Both the position numbers and the translations under genes were made by a program. 38,495 nt of DNA, taken from the NCBI GenBank assembly GCA_964589175.1, contig CAZPRY010000040.1, forward strand, positions 1-38,495. The letters are read 5' to 3'. The DNA is from CAZPRY01 sp964589175. Its GTDB lineage: Bacteria; Fidelibacterota; UBA2242. The notes under the pieces are model-generated. The model was not told the DNA's origin. It was given only the letters and a program-made list of their open reading frames with translations, and searched no databases. Positions 17,874 through 26,810 of the stretch are shown here, one piece after another. How positions within the stretch are numbered: the stretch's first letter is position 1; the number at the start of each line of letters is the position of its first letter.

Positions 17874-19490
17874 ATGCACCCCAAAATCTCTTTCGCGCGG
17901 ATAGGTCGGTTTGCCCTGTTGAGTTCAATCATAATTTTTTTCCTGTTCGGCGGAATATCGTGTTCACAGCGTATTCCCCGCCATAAATTGCCCCAGCCCA
18001 TTCTGCCCGATTATCCCGAAATCGAATCTATGTATTGGGAGGCCTGGGAATTGCTGAATGAACATGTGCATAAAGGCACCCGGCAAAATAGGTTCGCCAA
18101 ACGCTATTTGCACAGTGGCGAGGAGGGGATCATCAACCAGTGGCGGACAATATCCATGGTGCTTTTCGCTGCCTACGGCTGGAACTATTTCCCGGTGATG
18201 GAGTCTCTGGATAATTTCTATGAACGGCAGAGACCGGATGGTTATATTTCGCGAATTTTCCTGGAAACCACCGGAGAAGGGGCTCAGAGCGTCACCCTTA
18301 AAGAACCGATGGTTCATCCGCCGCTTTTCAGCTGGGCGGAGCTGCAGTATTATCGCATCAGTGGGGACAGCGAGAGATTAGCGAAAGTATTTCCCGTTTT
18401 GGAAAAATATTTTGACTGGCTGGACAAGAACTGCCGGGCCAGAGACGATGCGGCGCCGCTCTATTACAACAGCGTGTTCGGTTCCGGGATGAGCAATCTG
18501 CCCCGCGGAAATTTCGAATATGGTGCCTGGGTGGATATGTCGGCGCAAATGGCGGCTTTTGCCCGGGATTTGAGCATTATGGCGCAAATCCTCGGAGAAG
18601 AGCCGAAAGTGCGTCTTTACGAGGAGGAATACGGGGAAATTTCGGCCCAGGTGCAGGAATTATTATGGGACACTGATTTGACCTTTTATTACGACATGAA
18701 CCGGGATTCCCGTTATTATTACGAAAAGACGGTCGCCGGTATCTGGCCGCTGTATGCCGGCATACCGGATCAGGACGATGCTCAATCTTTGGTTGCTCAT
18801 TTGAAAGATACCACAGAGTTTTGTCGCCCCCATATGTTTCCGTCGGTCGCAGCCGATGAAACCGATTATAATCCGGCCGGTTTCTCCTGGCGGGGAGGCG
18901 TCTGGGGCATCGTTAATTATATGATCATCCAGGGGCTTCATCATTACCAGGAAGATACCTTTGCCCGGGAGGCCGCCTGGAACCATGTTTCGCAGATGGC
19001 GCAGATTTACGCCGACGCAATCCAGGATTCGACCCTGCTCGATCCCGGGTATCCTTTTACGGACCTGCATCAAATCTGGACCATGTATGCTCCCGACCGC
19101 GTCGCTCCCGGAACCCGCTGGGATGCGCAGTATTACTGCGATCCGGGGGTGATTGTATTTTCCGGTCACGGACCGATATCGATCCTGATCGAGGAAATTC
19201 TGGGATTCCGGGTGGATGCCGCGCAGGACCGGTTGGTTTGGAGTCCCTGGTTGATGGAGAAGCATGGTATTCGCAACCTGCGCTTCGGAGATAATGATGT
19301 GACGCTCTGGTGCGATAAGCGCGATGGGGAGCAATTACCGCTGACGATTCACGGGGAGACGAATTCGGAACTCGCTCTGGAAATCAGCATCGGCGACGAG
19401 GTTTTTAGCTTTGATTTTCCGGGAGGCTCGATCGAACTGACTTTACTGCCCGGGATTGAAATGACGGTTAGAAAAGATTCCGGCTTTTAA
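17874..19490 (+). CDS. Trehalase/MGH1-like glycosidase lipoprotein (GH37/GH63 superfamily)
   Basis: A 538-residue protein with an (alpha/alpha)6 glycosidase pattern. Family blocks include GSGMSNLPRG, YGAWVDMSAQMAAFARDL, FYYDMNRDS, AGIWPLYAGIPDQDDAQ, RPHMFPSVAADE and FSWRGGVWGIVNYMIIQGL. I start at the ATG at 17874 because it begins a signal sequence ending in the lipobox GGISC. An open frame reaches back to a GTG at 17775. The block aligned with SGMDNSPR of relatives has serine (Ser207) where those carry the likely catalytic aspartate, so activity is uncertain. Trehalose, mannosylglycerate or plant glycans are possible substrates. Its end overlaps the convergent transglycosylase gene by 23 bases. 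Confidence 0.78.
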   Translation: MHPKISFARIGRFALLSSIIIFFLFGGISCSQRIPRHKLPQPILPDYPEIESMYWEAWELLNEHVHKGTRQNRFAKRYLHSGEEGIINQWRTISMVLFAAYGWNYFPVMESLDNFYERQRPDGYISRIFLETTGEGAQSVTLKEPMVHPPLFSWAELQYYRISGDSERLAKVFPVLEKYFDWLDKNCRARDDAAPLYYNSVFGSGMSNLPRGNFEYGAWVDMSAQMAAFARDLSIMAQILGEEPKVRLYEEEYGEISAQVQELLWDTDLTFYYDMNRDSRYYYEKTVAGIWPLYAGIPDQDDAQSLVAHLKDTTEFCRPHMFPSVAADETDYNPAGFSWRGGVWGIVNYMIIQGLHHYQEDTFAREAAWNHVSQMAQIYADAIQDSTLLDPGYPFTDLHQIWTMYAPDRVAPGTRWDAQYYCDPGVIVFSGHGPISILIEEILGFRVDAAQDRLVWSPWLMEKHGIRNLRFGDNDVTLWCDKRDGEQLPLTIHGETNSELALEISIGDEVFSFDFPGGSIELTLLPGIEMTVRKDSGF

Positions 19491-20418
19491 TAGTGGCGGC
19501 CGTTTCGAGGACATCGGCGACGTAAGCGGACGAGAAGTTATAGCGGTACAGGGCGCGTTTTTGGGCTTCTTCCGAATTATCCCAACCTTTTGTATGCAGG
19601 AAATTAGCGACACTCAGGATCGCATCCGGAAAGCTGTATAAATCGACTATACCGTCTTTATCGGCATCCACGCCCCACTTGAGAACGCTGGTAGGCATAA
19701 ATTGGGGATAGCCGAATGCGCCGGCATAGGAACCCGGCAATTCGAGCACATCCATATCGGTTTGCACGTGAAGGCGGATCAAACTGGCCATTTCATTGCG
19801 GGCCCAATCGGCTTTGCGTGCTGCCCGTTCCTCTTGTTGACGGATCAAATCTTTCCGTTCCGAAAAAGGCAGGTAATGGTAGGTTTCATGGATATAATCT
19901 TCGAGTTGAGCCAAAGACTGAGCATCGTCCGACAGCGCTATCGAAGCGAGAACATTGAAAACGGAATGACTGCCGATCATCTTGCCGAGTTTAGTCTCGA
20001 CGAATAGAATCGCCACAACGGCTTCCGGTTCAACGCCATACTCTTCTTGGGCCATGGTCAGATAATTTTCATAACGATGCATAAAATCAAGGACGTCATA
20101 GTTTTCCGTTTCGCCCTGGAGGATCAGACTGCTGTGGGAATCCATCCTGGGAGGCGAAAGCACATTGTAGACGATCTGGGGATAGATCTCGACACGCGGG
20201 TCCAGGAACAGGAGATGGATTTCTTCAGTCGGCAATCCCTCATTTTCCAGGTAATCGATCAACGATTCCAGCCGATCCAGGGGCCGGTAATGCTCGCCCC
20301 ATACGTTGCTCTGCGGATTAATCGAATTCTGCACCGTGATAGGATAGAAAAACAGGGCAGTCAGCAGCAGATAGCTGAGTGGCCGATACAGTTTTATAAT
20401 TTTTTTACGAATTTCCAT
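19468..20418 (-). CDS. Lytic murein transglycosylase, MltB type (SLT_2)
   Basis: MltB-type enzymes cleave the MurNAc-GlcNAc bond of peptidoglycan with formation of 1,6-anhydroMurNAc. The catalytic glutamate lies in AILFVETKLGK. The hallmark block GSYAGAFGYPQFMPTS is followed by WGVDADKDGIVDLYSFPDAI and SVANFLHTKGW. The N-terminus has one hydrophobic segment (SYLLLTALFFYPITV) serving as signal or anchor; no lipobox is visible. I prefer the internal ATG at 20418; an earlier ATG at 20454 in the same frame would add 12 residues. About 316 residues is usual for the family. It lies tail-to-tail with the glycosidase and is divergent from the amidohydrolase gene. Confidence 0.87.
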   Translation of the reverse strand: MEIRKKIIKLYRPLSYLLLTALFFYPITVQNSINPQSNVWGEHYRPLDRLESLIDYLENEGLPTEEIHLLFLDPRVEIYPQIVYNVLSPPRMDSHSSLILQGETENYDVLDFMHRYENYLTMAQEEYGVEPEAVVAILFVETKLGKMIGSHSVFNVLASIALSDDAQSLAQLEDYIHETYHYLPFSERKDLIRQQEERAARKADWARNEMASLIRLHVQTDMDVLELPGSYAGAFGYPQFMPTSVLKWGVDADKDGIVDLYSFPDAILSVANFLHTKGWDNSEEAQKRALYRYNFSSAYVADVLETAATIKSRNLF

Positions 20419-20589
20419 ACTTTTAGTTTTCCATGGGTCGCGTAATCTTGTCATAAATTAAGGGCTTATCGTTTTGGGTTGTTTGTCGTAAATCACGCGA
20501 TCGTTAATGTAGCGTCTGATTTTAGTTATAAATATTTTTAATAGCAAGTTTATCCATGTTGTTTTTTAGTCTCCCGGAAACTTATATTG

Positions 20590-20617
20590 TTGTCAATAGG
20601 AATTGTTTTTTTATGAA
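20590..20617 (+). promoter_or_regulatory. Candidate promoter for the amidohydrolase gene
   Basis: TTGTCA at 20590-20595 and TATGAA at 20612-20617 are spaced by 16 bases in the divergent gap between the transglycosylase and amidohydrolase genes, with GAGGA and the ATG following closely. The -35 match is good and the -10 is moderate. Confidence 0.3.
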
Positions 20618-20640
20618 AATTTGAGGAAAATTGGTCGAAA

Positions 20641-21867
20641 ATGGAAACACAAACAGAATACTCCGAGAACGGTTCTTCGAAAATCCGGGCGTTCCGTGCA
20701 CATTGGATTGTCCCCGTTTCAAGGCCTCCGATTGAAGACGGAACGATTGTTATCAGGGGCGATAAGATAATCGCCGTTGACAATACGGAAAATATCAGGA
20801 ACGACTGGAAGGCCGATCTGAACGATCTGGATGATGCGATCGTATTTCCGGGTTTTATCAATGTTCATACGCATCTGGAACATCCGCTCGCTGAAGATGT
20901 TCCTTCCGGGTTTCTCGATTATCAAAAATCGCTCAAACTACATGGAATAGATGTTGAAGCGGAGCAAAGGTTACAGATTGTCCGCAATAACATCAGCGAC
21001 TGCATCGCGCGCGGTACCGTCGCTCTGGCGGATTTTTCCGATGACGGGAACAGCGGCGCCCTGCTTTTGGAGAACAATATCTTCGCCCGTGTTTTCCATG
21101 AATTAAAGAGTTTTAAGCATTTTGAGGCACCTCATCAATTCCGCGAACATCAACGACGTATCAAGGATTTCCCGATCAGCAAAGAGTTGACCCAGCACCT
21201 GGCTCCATCTTCGGTGTGGACGGTTTCCCCGCCGCTTTTTCGCCAGATCAGCATTAACGAGCGGCATATCGCCATTCACATGAACATGTCGGCAGCCGAG
21301 CGGGAATTCACGCTGAACGGTCGCGGTCCGATCAAACAGCTGCTGCATGCCTGGGCGGACTTCGACTACACCTGGAAAATTCCGGCCCAATCACCGGTCG
21401 ATTATTTTTTCCGGAATCACTTTTACGCTAAACACAATATCCTGATTCACATGATCGACACCGATCTGCAGGATATCGAAACCATCAAAGAACAGCCCGC
21501 AAAAGTCAATATTTGCGTCTGTCCGCGCGCCGGGGAAATCCTGTCGCTCGGCAAGGCGCCGGTTCAGACATTTCTGGAGAAAGGGCTGAACATCTGCCTG
21601 GGAACCGAAAGCAGAATGACGGTACCCGATCTGGATATCCGCAACGAAATGATCAAAGGCGTTGATCTATACGGCGTAACTCCTGAAAACGTGATGAAAT
21701 TTGCCACGTTGAATGGCGCCTACGCGATCGGATTTCATAAAGAGGTGGGCAGCCTGGATGAAGGCAAAACCAGCCGCTGTCTCCTGCTGCGCGGCGGTGC
21801 CGGGGATAAGCGCAATCCTTACGAGTCGATTCTTGAATCGGATCAGGCCGTCGAATGGCTGGTTTGA
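20641..21867 (+). CDS. Amidohydrolase-superfamily protein (COG0402-like, altered metal site)
   Basis: This 408-residue cytosolic protein has the layout of deaminase-type amidohydrolases (SsnA/chlorohydrolase/aminodeoxyfutalosine deaminase group). An N-terminal beta sandwich is followed by PGFINVHTHLEH with the first metal ligands His76 and His78. IAIHMNMSAAERE and ILIHMIDTD offer the later histidines, and CLGTESRMT is the strand-8 block. Relatives carry aspartate in GTDS; here it is Glu323, an unusual change at a metal/catalytic position. The C-terminal NGAYAIGFHKEVGSLDEGKTS block returns to the family pattern. No signal peptide is present. Substrate is unknown, and no menaquinone or purine genes are nearby to guide it. 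Confidence 0.78.
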   Translation: METQTEYSENGSSKIRAFRAHWIVPVSRPPIEDGTIVIRGDKIIAVDNTENIRNDWKADLNDLDDAIVFPGFINVHTHLEHPLAEDVPSGFLDYQKSLKLHGIDVEAEQRLQIVRNNISDCIARGTVALADFSDDGNSGALLLENNIFARVFHELKSFKHFEAPHQFREHQRRIKDFPISKELTQHLAPSSVWTVSPPLFRQISINERHIAIHMNMSAAEREFTLNGRGPIKQLLHAWADFDYTWKIPAQSPVDYFFRNHFYAKHNILIHMIDTDLQDIETIKEQPAKVNICVCPRAGEILSLGKAPVQTFLEKGLNICLGTESRMTVPDLDIRNEMIKGVDLYGVTPENVMKFATLNGAYAIGFHKEVGSLDEGKTSRCLLLRGGAGDKRNPYESILESDQAVEWLV

Positions 21868-21979
21868 GGCGGTGAATCGATGCCGGGGCGATCGCCCGCC
21901 AAGACCTGACTAAGCATAACACGCCACGATAATTGCACTTGCCGGCATCGATAAAATTCAAGCACAGGAGGATTTCAAG

Positions 21980-23158
21980 ATGGGAAAAAGATGGCTCTTT
22001 CTGGTCCTTATTTCGCTGGTGGCAGGGGGTTCTGTCAGGGGCGGGCAACTGGATGACTTGTTTCAACCGCGGGACTATACCAGCAAGCGCATTTCCAGTT
22101 ACGATAAAAGCGGCGGCAATATGGACTGTCTGGTGATTGAAGCCGGAAAAACGGTGACTATCGCCGAAATAAAAGGCGCCGGCATCATTAAGCATATCTG
22201 GATTACAATCTCCTGCTCCGATCCCATGATCCGCCGCAACGCCATTATCCGTTTCTACTGGGATGGCGAAGATACTCCCAGCGTCGAATCCCCGATCGGT
22301 GACTTCTTCGGGCAGGGCTGGGGGGAATCATACCGTATGATTTCCATGCCGATTGTGGCTGCCCCGGCCGAAGGCAACGCGATGAACTGTTATTTTCCGA
22401 TGCCGTTCAGCCGTTCGGCCCGGATTAGGATCGAGAATCAGTCCGACGATAAAATAGGCGCCTTCTATTTCTACGTGGATTATGAGGCCCACAAGCACAT
22501 CGATGAAGCGACACCTCGTTTTCATGCCTGGTGGAACCGCAATCTGACAGCACCCCCCGCAGAGGGCGAGGACGAATGGGATGTACTGGGCAAAGATCTG
22601 AAGCATCCTCAGGCCGTGGGTGATAATTATATCTTCGGCGACATCGAGGGCAGCGGTCATTTTGTGGGTGTGAATTATTATGTGGATTGCCCGACGCCCA
22701 TGTGGTACGGTGAAGGTGACGACATGTTTTTCATCGACGGCGAAAAGTGGCCGCCCAGCCTGAATGGGACCGGAACGGAAGACTTCTTCAACTCCTCATG
22801 GTGTCCTAAGGAAGAGTTCATGCACCCTTATTTCGGTTATGCACGGGTGAATGAAGAAACCGGCTGGATGGGGCGTACCCATTGTTACCGATTCCTGATG
22901 GAATCGCCGATTGCTTTCCGGAAATCGTTGCTGGCGAGCATTGAACACGGACATGCCAACAATCTTACCCTGGATCTGGCGACGGTTGCTTACTGGTACC
23001 AGGTGGAGCCGCATAAGCCTTTTCCGGCCGTGCTTCCCAGGGATAAAAGACAGAATATGCCCGAAATACGGGTCACGGATATTCACCGCTGGCGCGACGC
23101 CTGGCGGAAACAGATGGGTGAAGGGACACTCTGGGGCAACGAGAAGGCCGACAAATAG
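21980..23158 (+). CDS. GH172-family (DUF2961) secreted glycoside hydrolase
   Basis: GH172 enzymes act on D-arabinofuranose or D-fructofuranose linkages (for example difructose dianhydride synthase and D-arabinanases). The 392-residue protein has a signal peptide (KRWLFLVLISLVAGGSVRG) and typical blocks: RISSYDKSGGNMDC, GAGIIKHIWITISC, ESPIGDFFGQGWG, YYVDCPTPMWYGEGDDMFF and NGTGTEDFFNSSW. The last two are the most conserved parts of the family. The ATG at 21980 follows AGGAGGA at good spacing. It forms part of a run of exported carbohydrate- and ester-acting proteins, though no matching transporter is present. Confidence 0.88.
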   Translation: MGKRWLFLVLISLVAGGSVRGGQLDDLFQPRDYTSKRISSYDKSGGNMDCLVIEAGKTVTIAEIKGAGIIKHIWITISCSDPMIRRNAIIRFYWDGEDTPSVESPIGDFFGQGWGESYRMISMPIVAAPAEGNAMNCYFPMPFSRSARIRIENQSDDKIGAFYFYVDYEAHKHIDEATPRFHAWWNRNLTAPPAEGEDEWDVLGKDLKHPQAVGDNYIFGDIEGSGHFVGVNYYVDCPTPMWYGEGDDMFFIDGEKWPPSLNGTGTEDFFNSSWCPKEEFMHPYFGYARVNEETGWMGRTHCYRFLMESPIAFRKSLLASIEHGHANNLTLDLATVAYWYQVEPHKPFPAVLPRDKRQNMPEIRVTDIHRWRDAWRKQMGEGTLWGNEKADK

Positions 23159-23527
23159 CCGAATATTCCGATTTCGCCCCAGCGGCTCCCGGCCGGTAAC
23201 TTTTTTCCTGCGCGCAACTCTATAATTCTCAAAGCACGCCGGAATTATTTTTACGTTTTGGATAACGCTTCTTGACTAATTGAAAAAAAATGTTTAATAA
23301 TTAGTTAGGAACAAAATTGAAGTTAGCAGCGATATTGATTAGCGGTCCTCAGATACTCTTAAGAACACACCCGGTTCGCCAGGAATGCAATTTCCGCCGC
23401 CAATCTATTGATTCCTTATTCTCAAAACCTTTTATCTACTGATAGCATAGCGCGTGCAAATTTATTTTTCAAGGTATCATTTTGTACTATCCTTACAATC
23501 TCAAAAAAATAAAATGAGGAGCCGACC
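23159..23527. other. Intergenic leader before the BaeRF-type gene
   Basis: No gene is seen here. The stretch is A/T-rich after about 23220 and holds a good promoter candidate at 23272-23300, leaving a leader of roughly 220 bases before the next start. GAGGAG immediately precedes that ATG. A small C/G-rich segment with CCGGCCGG followed by a T run at about 23190-23215 could be a weak terminator for the GH172 gene. Confidence 0.4.
23272..23300 (+). promoter_or_regulatory. Sigma70-like promoter, TTGACT-17-TAATAA
   Basis: TTGACT (23272-23277) and TAATAA (23295-23300) are separated by exactly 17 bases, with an A-rich spacer. It is the best promoter match in this part of the window and points at the BaeRF-type gene, leaving a long untranslated leader. 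Confidence 0.45.
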
Positions 23528-24667
23528 ATGATTAAAGGGAAAGTGCTTCAGGATCTGGTTTCGGTAAAACGTACGGACTTGCCCATAACGAGCGCCTATT
23601 TTTCAGTGGGCAGCCAAACGGCCAATCGCAAGAGCCACCTGGTGGAGCTGAAAAAGCTCATCCGATATAAAAATAGTACGACTTATTTTAAACAGCTTTC
23701 GGAGGCGGAACAAGCGTCGGTGGAACGGGATTTTGACCGCTTGCTGGAGTGGTATGGTTCGGGACTGGATACGACAAAGTACACCAGTTCCATCTGCTTC
23801 TCCTCCAGTGCGGCAGGAGTCTGGAAGACGATTGATCTGAAAAGACCGCTGCAGAATGAGCTCGTCATTCAGCCGCTGCCCTATATTCGTCCCCTGGTCA
23901 ACCTGTTTAGTATGCATCGCAATTACGGCCTGGTGCTAGTGGACAGGTCCAAAGCCCGCATCCTGGAATCGCGTCTGGGCGTGTACAAAGAGCATTTTTT
24001 TATAGAGGATAATGCCCCGGAATCGGTTAAGGTTGGCGGATTCAAAGGCCGGGAAGAGCGTAAAGTGGAGCGCAATATTCACCACGGCGTGGTTCAGCAC
24101 TACAAAGACACAGCCCAGAAATTATTCGATTTGAATAAGGAGTTTAAATTCAACTGGATTATCATCGGAGGAAGGAAAGATACGATCGCCGAATTTCAGA
24201 AATATCTCCATGACTATGTGGCTTCCAAGGTGCAGGGTAAGATAGAGGTTGAACCGTCGGCTCCGCTGAATGAAGTTCTTGAAAAGGTGCGTTTGACCGA
24301 AGATACTGCCCGGGAAAATTTTGAAAAAGTACTTCTGGAGGATTTCGAGCAGAAACGCCAGAATCAGCAGGGCTGCGAAGGGATGGTGGCGGTACTGGAA
24401 GCCATCCGCAAAAACCTGATCCAGACCCTGATCATCCAGGAGAATTTTATTCAAAAAGGGGTTTTCAGCCGCAGTTCCAGCTATGTCGGTCTCTCCCTTT
24501 CGGATCATTCGACGGAAGAACAGGGCCAGCTGGAACGCACCAATGACGTAATCGAGCATCTGGTCCATATTGCTTTGGCCCAGAGTACCAATGTGGAATT
24601 TGTCCATAAAGACATCCGTAAATATGGCGAAGTTGCCGCGATTCTGCGTTATCCGATGATCGGTTAA
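23528..24667 (+). CDS. Bacterial archaeo-eukaryotic release-factor-like protein (BaeRF family 10-like)
   Basis: This 379-residue cytosolic protein follows the pattern of bacterial eRF1-like (BaeRF) proteins: an N-terminal domain with SICFSSSAAGVWKTIDL and PLPYIRPLVNLFSM, then YGLVLVDRSKARILESRLG. The segment HHGVVQHYKDTAQKLFDL precedes IIIGGRKDTIAEFQKYL. The C-terminal eRF1-domain-3/L7Ae-like part ends VEFVHKDIRKYGEVAAILRYP. No GGQ peptide-release motif is visible, so it is not expected to act as a simple release factor. The family is suspected of acting on ribosomes or under stress, but function is unproven. It has its own promoter candidate, a long leader and a strong GAGGAG site. Confidence 0.75.
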   Translation: MIKGKVLQDLVSVKRTDLPITSAYFSVGSQTANRKSHLVELKKLIRYKNSTTYFKQLSEAEQASVERDFDRLLEWYGSGLDTTKYTSSICFSSSAAGVWKTIDLKRPLQNELVIQPLPYIRPLVNLFSMHRNYGLVLVDRSKARILESRLGVYKEHFFIEDNAPESVKVGGFKGREERKVERNIHHGVVQHYKDTAQKLFDLNKEFKFNWIIIGGRKDTIAEFQKYLHDYVASKVQGKIEVEPSAPLNEVLEKVRLTEDTARENFEKVLLEDFEQKRQNQQGCEGMVAVLEAIRKNLIQTLIIQENFIQKGVFSRSSSYVGLSLSDHSTEEQGQLERTNDVIEHLVHIALAQSTNVEFVHKDIRKYGEVAAILRYPMIG

Positions 24668-24707
24668 CGTCGCGCAATAAAATCCGAAAATGGGGAGAAC
24701 CGATACG

Positions 24708-25445
24708 ATGAAAATGCATATTCTTATACCAATCACGATTCTTCTGCTGTTGCTGGCCGGTTGCAGCCAATCGGGCACGAGGGCGGTCCTGGAAGAGGAG
24801 AATACAGTGTTAAAAGGCGAAGTAATCCAAGCTAAAGACGATCTGAATAATACTGCCGGCGAGCTCCTGGATATCAAGGCGGAGATGAAAGTCAAAGAAA
24901 CGGAACTGCAGAAACTCAAAACCGAAATCGATAAACTGCAGACCGATCTTGAAAGTATTCGGGAAGACAAAGAATTTTATCAGAAAATGGTTGAAACCCT
25001 GAAAAGTGAAAAAGCCCAGACGCCGTCGGCTCCAGCGCCAGTAACGCGGGAAAACGCACTGACGACGGCTTCCTCAACCATGTTTGATTATAAAACGGAG
25101 TACGACCAGGCGCTCCAACTGTTCTATGGTGGGCGCTACACGGCCAGTATCCAGAAATTCGAGCAATTACTTGCCCACCAAAAAAATAACACGCTGGCCG
25201 ACAATTGCCAGTATTGGATTGGGGAGAATCTCTACTCGATGAATAACTATAGTGCCGCCATCATGGCCTTCGAAAAGGTGCAACAGCTCGGCGATGCTAA
25301 TAAGGCGGAAGCGGCTCAGTTCAAAATTGTATTAAGCTATGTCAAATTGGGCGACCGCCTGAAAGCCGATGAAGCCCTACGCACCCTCGAACAGAATTAC
25401 CCGGGAAGTGAATACATCGACAAGGCGCAGCGTTATCTGGAGTAG
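24708..25445 (+). CDS. CpoB/YbgF-like TPR lipoprotein with coiled coil
   Basis: This 245-residue lipoprotein has lipobox LLAGC (mature Cys about residue 19). A long coiled coil runs from about 30 to 105 with heptad-like VKETELQKLKTEIDKLQTDL. A short Ala/Pro linker (SAPAPV) leads to TPR repeats from about 125 to the end. The C-terminal pattern (YDQALQLFYGGRYTASIQKF, WIGENLYSMNNYSAAIMAF, YPGSEYIDKAQRYL) is that of CpoB, which coordinates peptidoglycan synthesis with outer-membrane constriction. No tol-pal genes lie beside it, so I leave the symbol blank. The start is the ATG at 24708; an earlier in-frame ATG at 24690 overlaps the GGGGAGAA ribosome site and is unlikely. Confidence 0.8.
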   Translation: MKMHILIPITILLLLLAGCSQSGTRAVLEEENTVLKGEVIQAKDDLNNTAGELLDIKAEMKVKETELQKLKTEIDKLQTDLESIREDKEFYQKMVETLKSEKAQTPSAPAPVTRENALTTASSTMFDYKTEYDQALQLFYGGRYTASIQKFEQLLAHQKNNTLADNCQYWIGENLYSMNNYSAAIMAFEKVQQLGDANKAEAAQFKIVLSYVKLGDRLKADEALRTLEQNYPGSEYIDKAQRYLE

Positions 25446-25472
25446 CTGAGACAATTCCCAGTTTCGTAAAAG

Positions 25473-25504
25473 GCCAGCCGTTTGCATCGGACTGGCTTTT
25501 TTTT
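25473..25504 (+). terminator. Rho-independent terminator after the TPR lipoprotein gene
   Basis: A stem GCCAGCCG / CGG-A-CTGGC (one bulged A, loop TTTGCAT) is followed directly by eight T residues (25497-25504), 28 bases after the stop codon. It is the clearest intrinsic terminator in the window. Confidence 0.85.
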
Positions 25505-25802
25505 GACAACTTTTTCGATCCGGGTCAATCCAATTGATTCATGATACAGCGCGGGAAGTTCCGATGGGAAGATTGGGATTTCCCGGATCGTATTTTTTAA
25601 AGTTTTCAGCGTGTGGGGGCACGATTACGACAAGCAACCGGGGTATCGTTAAGCACTTCTTCTCCGGCCGCCCGGAATCCGGGTCATTTGCCGTCGCCGC
25701 GAACCGGTCAGATCATAGCACCGATCTGGAAGAGCGCCTCCAATCCGGTTATATCAAAAGACATATGGGATGAACGGTTCTACCTATTAGGGAGATTAGA
25801 CA
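25505..25802. other. Intergenic region before the PD40 lipoprotein gene
   Basis: Two open frames on the plus strand cross this stretch but have no family resemblance, no good start site and unlike-coding composition. TTGACA at 25503-25508 overlaps the terminator T run and would be a perfect -35 element, but no convincing -10 follows. GGGAGA lies just before the next ATG. Confidence 0.35.
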
Positions 25803-26810
25803 ATGAAAATGAGAAATGTATGTGTTCTCCTGGTGCTTAGTATAATGACCGGTTGCGCTTCCGATCAGCGCTTTCCGGTGTTAAAGGGAGATTACCTCGG
25901 CCAGGCGCCGCCGGGCGGACAGGCGCAGATCTTCGCGCCCGGAATCGTGTCTACGAATCTGGCGGCACGCGATGTCGCCATGATGCCGGATGGCAAGGAG
26001 CTCTATTTCGGGATGACCACCAACGATTATAAAAACGCAGCGATTCTGGTCACACGCTGTGTCGATGATCGCTGGACGGAGCCTGAGGTCACCCCGTTTT
26101 CGGCGAATCCGAACTGGCTGGATTTTGAACCCTGTATCTCTCCCGACGGTCTCAAATTTTATTTTTTATCGAATCGCCCCGATTCGGCCAACGGGGAAAC
26201 CCAAAAGGGTGACCAGGATATCTGGGTGATGGACCGGGTCGGCAACGGCTGGAGCGAACCCTACAACCTGGGCGAACCGGTCAACTCCGCTGACGAGGAG
26301 TACTTCCCTTCGGTCACGAACGATGGTACGATCTATTTTACACGACAGGTTAAAGGCAGCCCGATCGGCAATATCTACCGTTCGCGATTAGCGAATGGTC
26401 ACTATAGCGACCCGGAAAAACTGCCCGAACAGGTGAACTCCGGCCGCTCCCAATTCAACGCATTTATCGCGCCGGACGAGAGCTATATCATTGTTCCTGT
26501 GCTTGGACGAGAAGACAGCTTCGGGGCGACGGATTACTATATCGTTTTCCGCAGCGAGGACGACAGTTGGAGCGAACCGATCAACATGGGCGAAAAGATC
26601 AATACCGCCGGGGGACGGGAGTATTCACCCTACGTCTCGCGGGATGGGAAGTATTTCTTCTTTATGTCCGATAAAAAATCGGCCCAAGACATAATTCCCG
26701 AAAAGATGAACTACCGCTATTTACAGGAATTGCAGCGGCGGCCGCAGATGGGGAATTCCGATATCTTCTGGATCGAGACCAAAATTATTACGGAATTGAA
26801 AAACGAATAG
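25803..26810 (+). CDS. PD40 beta-propeller lipoprotein (TolB-like repeats)
   Basis: This 335-residue protein has a lipobox signal (LLVLSIMTGC, Cys18) and at least four PD40/WD40-like repeats: MMPDGKELYFG, ISPDGLKFYFLSNRP, VTNDGTIYFTR, IAPDESYIIVP and VSRDGKYFFFMSDK. Repeats are separated by WTEP, WSEPYNLGEPVNS and WSEPINMGEKINT blades typical of Bacteroidetes-type PD40 proteins. Such propellers usually bind proteins or sugars at the cell surface. No enzyme domain is fused. Function is unknown. It is a stand-alone gene between two intergenic stretches. Confidence 0.85.
   Translation: MKMRNVCVLLVLSIMTGCASDQRFPVLKGDYLGQAPPGGQAQIFAPGIVSTNLAARDVAMMPDGKELYFGMTTNDYKNAAILVTRCVDDRWTEPEVTPFSANPNWLDFEPCISPDGLKFYFLSNRPDSANGETQKGDQDIWVMDRVGNGWSEPYNLGEPVNSADEEYFPSVTNDGTIYFTRQVKGSPIGNIYRSRLANGHYSDPEKLPEQVNSGRSQFNAFIAPDESYIIVPVLGREDSFGATDYYIVFRSEDDSWSEPINMGEKINTAGGREYSPYVSRDGKYFFFMSDKKSAQDIIPEKMNYRYLQELQRRPQMGNSDIFWIETKIITELKNE

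Noticed and set aside
25534..25840. Two overlapping plus-strand frames before the PD40 gene
   Set aside because: No recognisable domain, low-complexity Arg/Ser content, and one runs into the PD40 gene in another frame.
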